Source of the DNA: Antennarius striatus | Lineage: Eukaryota; Chordata; Actinopteri; Lophiiformes; Antennariidae | Length of the DNA: 64,000 bases | Assembly (NCBI RefSeq): GCF_040054535.1 | Contig: NC_090791.1 | Span: 16,233,327 to 16,297,326 of the forward strand | Direction: 5' to 3' | Shown here: piece after piece, positions 23,601 through 35,700 of the stretch | How the letters are laid out: every line of letters begins with the position of its first letter | Position numbering within the stretch: position 1 is the first letter of the stretch | The notes under the pieces: generated by a model | Seen by the model: only the letters and a program-made list of their open reading frames with translations | The model's database searches: none | What the model was told of the DNA's origin: nothing | Program-made: the position numbers and the translations under genes

Positions 23601-26439
23601 ATTAGCCACTGACAAACAGTACCACCTCTCCAGACATCTTTATTGAAAATACCAGGTTAAAAATGTGGACCACTCTTACGGCCGCAGTTCGTGTCTAACA
23701 TGATGGCTATTTTGGCAGCCATCTATCATCTAAAGCCACCATCGCACCAGGCAGCACCACTGCCTTACTTGTACCAGTGGGGCATACTCCGGACTGAAGA
23801 AGAGGGTCTTTGAGAACTGTGATCTCCAATCAAGAAACAAAATCCAGCTCTACAAAGCTGTATTGCTCCCCACTGTTTTTATGGGTCAGAAGCCTGGAAC
23901 ACTTACAGGTGGTACCTGAGAGCACTTGAGGACTTCCACTAGAGATGCCTCAGCAGAATCCTCAGGATAACCTGGAAGGATCAATGGACCAACCCCAACG
24001 TCCTGGAGGAGACTGGTATTCCTACCATCACTGCCATCTCGCCCAACACTAGCTCAGATAGGATGGCCATGTCATACGAATGCGTTATTATCGCCGACTC
24101 AAACAAGTCCTGTACTCACAGCTTGTCCAAGGAAAATGTGCCATGGGAGGTCAAAAGAAAAGGTACAAAAATAGCATCAGAGATCATCTCAAGAAGTGCC
24201 ACATATCCCTGAGCGGGAGGTCACAGAAAAGAACAGGTCTATCTGGAGATGAGCTGTTCAAGAAGAGGCTGCACAATATAATGACAATTTCCACAGTACT
24301 GCAGTGCAGAAGCGCAAAAAGAATGACTCCTCTTTCTCCAATAAAGTTTCACTAAAACACACAACTACCAATGCCCACCCATGTCCAAATTGCACCAAAA
24401 TATGAGGGTCCAGGATTTTGACCTCTGTGCACCCGAAGACCCACAAGAACCAAGGATGACAGAAATATTCAAACACGAGTGTCCACCGATGATGACTTTC
24501 TAATGCCTTTTCTGTCTGTGGGATCCATGTTGTCTTTTCTTTTTGTTTCCTGTATCTGTCATTCTCTGTTCTTATTCTCCACAGCGATTGATTATATACT
24601 TCAAATAATGTCTTCCGCATTGTGTCACTTGCTTGTCATTCCCTCTTTATTTGTGATTTTAATCTCTGTGATTGCTGTTAGCCTCCAGTTGCCTGGGGTT
24701 TTTCTTGTCTTCTTGCCATTTTCCCTTATTTTCCCAGTGTTTCCAATTTCCCAATGAGTTTTCTTGGTTTTGAATGTTGGCTCCTGTCCCATGAATTTAT
24801 GTGTAATGAACATATTGCCTCTGTGATTGGACCCAGTTTCTCCTCCAACCTTATCGGGCGTGGAGTTCTTAAGTAACTTTCTGTTATATGTCATCATGGT
24901 GAGATTCCCACAATGACACTGTTAACATGTCTTAGCAGACAATCTTCATTGTGAATCCTAAAAAATTCTTATTACTGCGTGACTACAAGTGTTTATAATC
25001 AGCTTTTTATCCTATAATGTTAGCCTTAGTCTTGGGTCATCATAAATTGCAAATGAATACCCCCAGCTTGGAGCCACCGGATTTATGAGGACCAAAATCC
25101 CAATTTTTGGTCCCATGTTTTGGACAAAATTATGTCCAGCCACAATATGGTACTGTATGTGCAAGAAGTCATATATATAAAAAAAATTGGCAAAATATCC
25201 TTTAACAAAGCGCAAAATAGAAAAATATTATTCTTGCAGCAATTCGGTTTCAAAATGTTTCCCACAGCATAAATTAATGGATCTTGGATCATCTGACAAG
25301 AAGTAAGTATTCAGTTTAATTTTTTTTCAATTTTGTCTTTGTCATTTCAAATCCTGTCCTGCCCCACTTGCAATCAGTTCATTCCATTCATCTGCCTTCT
25401 CCCTACTCAATTGCTGCCACTCCCCGTATCTGCCTCCACTCTTCATATACCCAGCTCAGCACTCAGTTCTCTGCCAGATTGTTTAGTGTTTGCTCTGACT
25501 CTCAAGCCTTTGGTAGGTGCCTGTGTTTTGATCCTGTACCTGGGGATGTCATATGAGGCCTCATTGGGCTTCAAACTCTTTTGGACAAATGTATTGAGAA
25601 GGGGTTCATTACTCGAAGCTTCATTCATTGAGAATGTGGGCATTCTCGTCTGGCAAGGTGGCTGCACTGTTATCATACAAGGGTCGAAACTAGACATCAC
25701 TACCTGTACCTCATTCTGCCTGATGTCTGGTCTCTGCCTTTCGCCTTCCCCTCATTTGATCTGTCCACCTGTCAGGATTTATTCCTTTACCTGACTCTGC
25801 TTGATTCCTAGACCCTACCTTTTTGCCTGTCTTTCATCTGGACTGATTTATGTGTTATCTGAACCCTGCTTATCTAATTAAATATTTTGAGATTCTTGAC
25901 CCGCCTGCTTTTCTGTCGTGCTTTTGGGTCCCCTCTACCAGTCTTGTTAATTTTGTGACAGCTTGTTATTAAAACACAATGGTCCAATGTACAAATGAAC
26001 AGGAAAAAGGAGAGAAGAAAGCATATTAATGGCTAGTGCTGACTCCCAGCATATTACCAGCGTGTCCAGTCCCAACATAATGAGCATAATGAAGAAGCAG
26101 ACAGCCCACAGCTGAGGCAGGGGCATCATGGCGACAGCTTGAGGAAAAGCGATGAACGCCAGCCCAGCACCTGGAGACCAGAATAAACAATTCACTTTTG
26201 TTTTTTGTCATTTTTAAACAAAGCTGTAAAAGTAGATTTGATTCTCATCTATAACATACTAGATATCATATCAGCTTAAAACCACACCTGACTGAACGAC
26301 CTTGTCAACAGGGAGTCCCTGCTTCTCTGCCATGAAGCCCAGAACAGAGAAAACTGCAAACCCAGCAACAAAGCTGGTGCAACCATTGAGCAGACATAGC
26401 CACAGACTGTCCCTAGACACACACACATACACACACACA

Positions 26440-26505
<66 letters not shown>

Positions 26506-27749
26506 CATCCTGCAGTGAAAGTCTAATAATTTTGAACTAAGATATAATACAAATGTATGTTTGTACACTCAGCAGCTGCTATAAGGGAGAGGAGGAGACA
26601 GATTGTATCTTATTTTTGAATGAACTGACAGTAACAAGGAGATTTATGCAAATAATGAGCAACATATGATGCAGCGGTCTAAGTACCCAAATCAGCCCAC
26701 TTTCACGGCAGTGGAATCATTCAAAAACTGAAAAAGAATGGGCAAAACTTCAGCAATGGGCAAAACAAATCATCGACAATGTCTTTTCTACAGATCTTCT
26801 GGCTTACTTGTAACAGTTGTTCTTGACTTTGTTGTAGCTTCCCAGTGTGATTAGTGTTCCTCCAACAAGACCATATGAGAACAGTACCTGAGTACAAGCG
26901 TCCAACCACACCTAATTAACAAAGATGAGAAATCACATGTAATCAAGTCATCAGAACTGAAGTAAGTGCTTTAAATTTTTTTCTAGCCAATTTATTGTCT
27001 TTGTTAGACAGGACAACTCAAAAGATTTGAACAATAAGTGAAACCAGGTGGTGAACTTTAATGGGGTGAGTGCTCACACCACTAAGCTCTCTGCATTTTA
27101 AAATTAAGATAAATGTTGAACCTGTTCACTTGGGGCAAAAAACAAACTGATTAAGAGAACATGTTTTATGTCAAGATTGTGGCAGTGGCGAGAGGGTGCA
27201 GAGAGAGATAATGATGCTTGGTAGTGCTGCCTGCTAAAGTCAAAGTCAACTTTATTGTCAAATGTACTATACATGCACGACATACAGCACAGATGAAATT
27301 GCAGTCCTCTCAGACCCACGGTGCAAACAACACAAAGTATGACTTGACTAGCTAACTTTGAAAGTTAGTTGATGTATCTATCACTTTTCATTTGTGTTAA
27401 AATAAAGACCCTTATCAAACATTATAATCTACGTTGTCACTGTACAGAACCCACAGAACCCACAGAACATAACAGAACACTGAACATACACAATAGCAGA
27501 GACAATAACTGCTCCACTGACAGAGACAATGGGGGAGCAGATTCCACAACAGACTTGAGAAAGTGTGGGAAAAAAAACCCAAAGCTGATCTTCCTACTTC
27601 CAGAGAGTACAGAAGCAGCAGTGGATCAGTCCACGATGTCTTGGACTGGAATTAGAGGGTGGCCAATCCAGGACCCGTGTAGGCCAAAAAGTTTCGGCGC
27701 AACAAAACATAGCCATATGTATATACAGTATATATATATATATATACTG

Positions 27750-27788
<39 letters not shown>

Positions 27789-28263
27789 CCCAATGGGACA
27801 TACCACCGAAAGTGGTTGAGAACGTGGTTGAGAACGACAAGTCTTGTTGCTGGCTAACAAAACGGACATAGAGGTGATGGACAAAGAGCAGAAGAGAGCA
27901 GTGGTGATAGATGTGGCGATTCCAGCTGACGCCAACATCAGGAAGAAGGAACATAAAAAGATTGAGAAATATCAAGGGTTGAAAGAACCGCTGGAACAGA
28001 TGTGGAAGGTCAAGGTTAATGTGGTCCCCATGGTAGTAGGAGCACTTGGGGCAGTGACCCCCAAACTGGAGGAGTGGCTCCAGCAGATTCCTGGAACAAC
28101 ATCTGAAGCCTCAGTCCAGAAGAGTGCAGTCCTAGGAACAGCTAAGATACTGCACAGAACCCTCAGACTCCCAGGCCTCTGGTAGAGGACCCGAGCTTGA
28201 GGATGACACACAGATACCACCCCACAAGGGTGAAAGGAACATTTTTTAATATATGCAGTATAT

Positions 28264-28357
<94 letters not shown>

Positions 28358-29749
28358 GAGAGAGAGTAATCCCTCGCTTATTTGTGCTTCATGGGCAGCA
28401 CGGTGGCATTGCGGTTAGCACTGCTGCCTCACAGCAAGAAGGTCATGGCTTCAAACACAAGCATTTCCAGCATGGCCTTTCTGTGAAGAGGTTGCGTGTT
28501 CTCTCTATGTCTGAATGAGCTTTCTCTGAGTTCTACGTTTTCCCCCATCATCAGGAAAAACATGCTTCTAAGGAATATCAGGTCATGTTGGCCCATAGTG
28601 GCGGCGCACCAAAGGTGAAGCAGCTCTGGACCAGCTCTCCATCTGACCGTCCAATTTCGTTGTACCAATTGTATAATGACAAATAAAGGTATTTCTTTCT
28701 TTGAGATGCACAGCTTCACTACATCGCAGATTTTTAATAGGTAGTCATATGACACTGTACGCGCACGCTATTGGCTGACAGCATTTGTGTGTGCAATGCA
28801 TTCCGACTCACATTTTCTACTACAATTTTTCTTTAATAAAAAGCACTTCAAACAGCCTATAAAAGTATGGGAAAATGTAATACAGATATAAGGTTTAATA
28901 TCAGTATGTGGATGGTTCATAAATGTTTAAATTACCGTAAATAATAAAATAAATGGAATTTTGTTTTTCAGCTGGAATCGCCATCTATCACCACTGCTCT
29001 CTTCTGCGCTTTGCCTTATATATATATATATATATATACATATATATATAATATATATACATATATATATACACATTGTATATTTCCCTCCTAGAGCTCC
29101 TCCAAAGACAACTTCTGCGTCATTCCTAATTGCACCTGGAGTAGCCATCTCCCATTCTCCTAATGGTGTTTACTTCATGTTATGCACAGAGTGCTCCACC
29201 AGAAATCAAGCAGCAGAAACTAAGGACCTGCTGCCCCAGACCTTGATCCTCAGCTACATCATCTGTGATCTTACTGTCTGCCCAGCAGTTCTCTCAGCCT
29301 CATTTAGTAATTTTCCACTGAAACTCAAAACATAGCATTAACTAAGCCCAGCTTTTACTTCCTTCTTTACCGGAAGGTTTTGTTTACTTGCTTAACTAGA
29401 ATTTTACATATCCTCGGAATAAAGTGTTCCTGATTTGTTTGCAATACCTCGACTCAAATTTTCAGCATGTCATTGCTGTTTTCTTGTTAATAAAGGTGAA
29501 TTTTCTGCAGTGCCTTTCAGGATTCATGGGCTAGACAACTGTAGTATTTGTCTGAAGGTTCTCACCTGAAGGTCAGTCAGACGAGACAGATCTGGATAAA
29601 GGTAATAGACAACACCTTGCCAAGCTCCAGGCAGAGTCACTCCCCTGACCATCAAGATGGCTAGCATCAGATAGGGGAACAGAGCCGTGACATACACCAC
29701 CTGGAATTTTAATAATAATGGATTAGATTTATTTAGCACTTTTCTAGAC

Positions 29750-29788
<39 letters not shown>

Positions 29789-32700
29789 CATTAAAATTGG
29801 AGGATGGAGGAGGGACAGGTGGGGCGTATATAGGGAGAATGCAGCCCCCTAGAGCACTGCAATCTGCGCCACAACTGAGTCCACTCCCCTCACCCCTACC
29901 CGTTTCAAAAGCCCTAACTGTGCCCTATGTGTGCCTAAAGGTTATTATGTATAGTGCAGTGTGAGGTGAACATTAGGAGGCAATCTGGATACGCATGGAC
30001 AGGGCTGTACGGGGGACTAGAAACAAAGCCGGCCAATCAGCCCGAGCCCACAACTTGGCCCAGCCACCCCCACCAGGGCCTCAGCCCAGCCACAAGCGTC
30101 CAGTGATCGCGATATCAACGACCGCCAATCACCGACCAACTGGCAACAGGTCCAAGCTATCAACCCGACCCACAACAACAGCAACCCAGAGACGCACCAC
30201 CATGGCACTACAGCGGGAAAGGAAGGCGACGCATAGCCTGACCCACCAGGCCCGGCCGTCAGGCCACAGAAGGCCATCCCAACAGCACCGGGGCAGCCAG
30301 CAGGCCAAAGCCATCAGAAAACTCAGGGGGTGCAGCCGCCAAACAGCCAAGCCCCCCCCCCCCCCCCCCCCCGAACCAAACCACAGCGCCACACCACCCA
30401 CCAGCCAGCCACCCACACCCAGCCTGGCGCCTCAGGACCGCAGCACATGCGTACCAACAACCACCAACCGGCCAACAACGGTCGATAGCCAGCAGCCAGT
30501 CCGTCCGTGCCGCACTGATGTACTTTGCAGCGCCACCGTCAGTTCACCAGCCAAACTTTGTATAAACTTTATGACTAAGAAAGAAAGAAACAGACAAACA
30601 AATACTCAACTGCCAAGTATGTTTATCAACTCATCTTCAAAGTGGAGCTGTTATACATCAGAAAATAGCCGGTTTTAACTCTGTCCATCCATCCATCCAT
30701 CCATCCATCCATCTTCTTCCGCTTATCCGGGGTCAGGTCATGGGGGCAGCAGCTTAAGCACGGAAGCCCAGACTTCCCTCTCCCTAGCCACTTCGTCCAG
30801 CTCCTCCGGGAGAATCCCAAGGCGTTCCCAGGCCAGCCGGGAGACATAGTCTTTCCAGCGTGTCCTGGGTCATCCCCGGGGCCTCCTCCCGGTAGGACGT
30901 GCCCGGAACACCTCACCAGGGAGGCGTCCAGGTGGCCTCCTAACCAGATACCCAAGCCACCTCATCTGGCCCCTCTCGATGCGGAGGAGCAGCGGCTCAA
31001 CTCTGAGTCCCTCCCTGGATGACCGAACATCTCACCCCATCTCTAAGGGAGAGCCCGGACACCCTGCGGAGGAAACTAATTTCGGCCGCTTGTATCCGGG
31101 ATCTCCTTCTTTCGGTCACGCCCCACAGCTTATGACCATAGGCGAGGGTAGAAACGTAAATCGACCGGTAAATTGAGAGCTTTGCCTTTCGGCTCAGCTC
31201 CTTCTTCACCACGACGGACCGATACAGAGTCTGCATCACTGCAGATGCTGCACTGATCCGCCTGTCGATCTCCCGTTCCATCGTACCCTCACTCGTGAAC
31301 GAGACCCCGAGATACTTGAACTCCTCCACTTGGGGCAGGATCTCATCCCCAACCCGGAGAGGGCACTCCACCCTTTTCCGACTGAGGACCATGGTCTCAG
31401 ATTTGGAAATGCTGATTCTCATCCCAACCGCTCCACACTCGGCTGCGAACCGCTCCAGTGAGAGTTGGAGATCACGGCTTGATGAAGCCAACAGCACCAC
31501 GTCATCTGCAAAAAGCAGAGACGCAATACTGAGGCCACCAAACCGGACACCCTCAACGCCTTGGCTGCGCCTAGAAATTCTGTCCATAAAAGTTATGAAC
31601 AGAATCGGCGACAAAGAGCAGCCTTGGCAGAGTCCAATCCTCACTGGAAACAAATCCGATTTACTGCCGACAATGCAGACCAAACTCTGACATCGGTCGT
31701 GCATGGACTGAACAGCCCTTATCAAGGGGTTCGGTACCCCATACTCCCGAAGCACTCCCCACAGAACCCCCTGAGGAACACAGTCGAACGCCTTCTCCAA
31801 GTCCACAAAACACATGTAGACTGGTTGGGCAAACTCCCATGCCCCCTCAAGGACCCTGCGGAGGGTTTAGAGCTGGTCCACTGTTCCACGGCCAGGAAGA
31901 AAACCACACTGCTCCTCCTGAATCTCGGATTCAGGAGGAGCAGTGTGTCTGTCCATTCTGTTTGTATATATGTAGAGATGGGTCAGACACACTGACGTCA
32001 CAGCAGTTTGTGTCGCAGGGAGACACCCTCCGGATAGGAAACGTTTTGGTTAAAGCATCCACACAACAACGCATACTTTGGCCAGCGTTTTCAAAAAGTT
32101 CACTTTTTGTCCAGATATCTGCGTTGTTGTGTAGACGGAAGGCGTAACCATAAGAAAAAAGTTGTGTTTTCAAAAAGATTCGGCTATGTGTGGACGGCCT
32201 AAGAATCCACTCTACACACAGGTTAGTAGGTACATGCATATATACAGTACTGTATATAGTGTGTAGAGGCTCGTACACATAGACACACACTCATAAGGGG
32301 CCTGTGGGCAGGCAGATCCTTCATAGTGCGCCTCCAATAAGTAACTTGTAAAGGGGATGGCGCCTTGCTCAAGGGCGCCTCGGCAGTGCTCAGGAGGTGA
32401 ACTGACACCTCCCCCTGTCAGATCACAATCCGAAGTGAGTGGGTGGGAGCGGAGATCGAACTGCCGATCTTAAAACATTGGACGACCCACTCTACTGCCC
32501 GCTCTACCGCTGAGCTACTGCCACCCCTGTTCAAAGAAACTAAGCAATCACAAAAGATCATAAAATCATGATAATAATTAATCATAAAAGATGAGAATAT
32601 GTGTAGTTAAATTCAAAATTACCCAGGAATCAAACTGCTTCTACTGTCTTACATGACCAACTATGTGGCAGTCCTGTCCTTCTGACATCTTATCCATCTA

Positions 32701-35700
32701 TTTTATGTGCATGTCCATGTAAAAAAAATAATTTCCCCTGACCTTTCCTGTAGAGCGGACTCCTTTCCAGATGCAGAAATAGCAGCTCACCCAACAGGCA
32801 AGTTGACACAACAGCAGCTCCCATTGTACTGTACCAATTACCTCGATTCCTTCAGACATAGATAGCACTCCTCTCCTGTATGGGACCACCAGATACAGTG
32901 ATGATTAGACGCATAAGGAGCTACAAGAAATAACTTTATTTGCTTGATCTGTCCCTGTTGTTTTACACTGCAAAAATAAAATATTCTGAATCGAGGCAAT
33001 ATTTGTATTTTTATTTTGCTGTTGAAAAAGACAGTTATGAAAACCAGGGTGGTTTTATCTGAGTGTTTGAAGCCACTTTTTCCTGAATTATCTTCATAAG
33101 ATAAGACATTATCTTGATAAGATAATTACTTTATACAATTTTCATGGCACTGACAAATCTAAAGCGTGCAACACAATTTACAGCTGTGCAGTCACTAACC
33201 TGTAAAAAAATGCATTTAAGTACAAGTAAATACAATTTTAAAAAAGGAATGTTTTTTACATTGATGTGGTAACAATGACTCACTCCCAGAATTCAGAGAC
33301 TGAAGACACGGTGAGATTTCCAGATGTCCACTTTACTGTCAGATTATCACTTTGAATTGCAGTCATGTTTGCAAAGGTGATTTCCACGCATTTCTCTGTT
33401 GATTTAAAGACAGATTATTAAAGTTCAGTGAGTACACTTTCAATCAATATCAGCTACACTTGTAAAGCAGCAGTGAAGAACAATTTATTTTCCAATACCT
33501 TACCCAAGGATCCTTTAATATGCAGTCACTGTCAAGCATTGATCTATCAAATTGCTTTTGTTTTGTTTTTTGCAGGTTGATTTTCTCCCTAAACCATGTC
33601 CATTTGCTTTGTATTCTGTCATCTTGTATGTCGTATTGCTCTGTATTCTTAACAAGAAACCAGGTCAAATTGACTATTATATAAATATAACCTTTTTATG
33701 ATATGAACATAACATACTCAATAACTATTAACTTGTTCTTTTACAGTATTTTTATAGTTTATAAGAAGGGAACTCTATAAATGTGTTTTCATTGCAATAT
33801 CCTCACAATACAATGGTGTACATTTATGTTTTTTTCTCACAAAATGACAAGTGAATCACAGCCACTAATAGATTATTATACATAAGAAATATTTGATTTG
33901 ATTATGACTTAAAGAGAAAAAAATATGAAAGGTTTAAACTTTGTGTGACTATTATATGTCCAATATTCTGTTCATTTGTACGCTAGATGTTGCATGCTCA
34001 ACTGTCCAGGTAGATCACACTTAAATCCCCGCTAATATGTTTGAATACAGTAAGCTCACCTAAAAACCTCACGCTGTCACGCTTCCGGCGCCTACGCAGA
34101 AGTTCGGGCCACTAGCTGAGTTAGCTCCAGTCTTCACATTTGTCCATATATCTCACTTATGGAGTCATTTTGGCTTCGTCAAACAGCGCTTTATATTATT
34201 TGATTGTGACAGACCTCATGTGGTCGTGTGGAGAACCACAATGATTTATTAACCAAGACCGAAATCACGAAGCAGGCGTCTAACCCGGATGGTCGGACGG
34301 TAATGCCGAAGCGACCTTTGTCTTCACATTTGTCTGTCACACACACACGGAGCCGTTACGGCTTCGTCGGACACAGCGGTTTGTTTTTTTGTGACGGCGA
34401 AGGAAAAAAAAATAAAACGACGTCAGATATAGCATGGTGTTTAAAGAACCTGACCTGTGTTCCAGGGATTGCTGCAGGTGGCCCAGGGCAGTGGGTCTCT
34501 GAAAGAGTAGATGAAGTAAAGAAGTGCCCAGGCCAAGATTAGGGTATACATTCTGGAAATCAGCTGGATCATGATGAACGAATAGCCAGCCCCTGGAGGG
34601 AGAGAACATCCACAACTCTTTGAAGACTGATAAATATGGTGCAACATACAAAAAGTAACTATCCTGCATTTGTTAATCAGTTTGTTTGAAAATAAATTAT
34701 AGTAGACCAAATATGCTCACTGCCAAATTCAACACGTCCCTGAGGGAGCCAGCTATCTGGTAATGCTTCAAGACAAACCCTTCAACACAGTGCTGAAAAG
34801 TGGTTGGAGGAATAATTCTTTAAATATGATGAGGCAGGACCAGTCTTTGTTAATGTTGTATATTTTCTAGTCTGTGGGTATTTTTATTTCCCCCAATCAG
34901 AATTATGTACATGCTATTAGTTTTATATTCTTCACATAGATAAGGGATTGATTCTTCTACACTGTACAGAGCCTTTCCATTTCTCCTCAGTTGTGAAATC
35001 TGATTACACTGTGTCACGTCATTGTGAGTTCCATTGACATGACCATGTAGGAACTAATGGTGTACTCGCTCATCACTATCTGTATCTGTTCAACCATCTA
35101 AATGATTTGTATCCGTATCTGTATTTGGAATGGGCGTGACGTCAACCAGAAGTGGGTGTCGTTTGGCCTGAAATGGGTGTGGCTTAAATCTGTACATTAT
35201 TTTAAATCTGAAATTGATATGGATTGATCAGAAGTTGCTATATTATTTAATGTAGCCGCAAGAGGACACAAGCCAGTGTCTTATTTTGCCGGTCCCAAGC
35301 CCAGATAAATACAGAGGGTTGCGTCAGGAAGGGCATCCGGCGTAAAACTTTTGCCAAAGCAGAGATGCGAATCAAACCTATGACTTCCATACCGGATCGG
35401 TCGAGGCCCGGGTTAACAACGACCGCCATCGGCGCTGTTGACCTACAGGGCACCGGTGGAAATTGGATTACTGTTGGTCGAAGAAGGAGAGGAGGAAAGT
35501 GTGTTCGCTCAAGGGAAAGAGAAGAGAAACACCAAGAGTATAGGACTAAGAGTAGGGACGTTGAATGTTGGAACTATGACAGGAAAAGGTAGAGAGTTGA
35601 TTGACATGATGCAGAGAAGGAAGGTAGACATACTGTGTGTACAGGAGACCAGGTGGAAAGGTAGCAAGGCTGGAAGTTTAGGAGCAGGGTTCAAGTTGTT

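Noticed and set aside
29995-30678. Proline-rich 227-residue plus-strand protein
   Set aside because: Low-complexity, contains a 21-base C run, and its end is a segment repeated at 1858-1975; more likely transposon-derived.
32452-32527. tRNA gene on the minus strand
   Set aside because: Good A and B boxes, but it is the head of a longer SINE and lacks a full cloverleaf.
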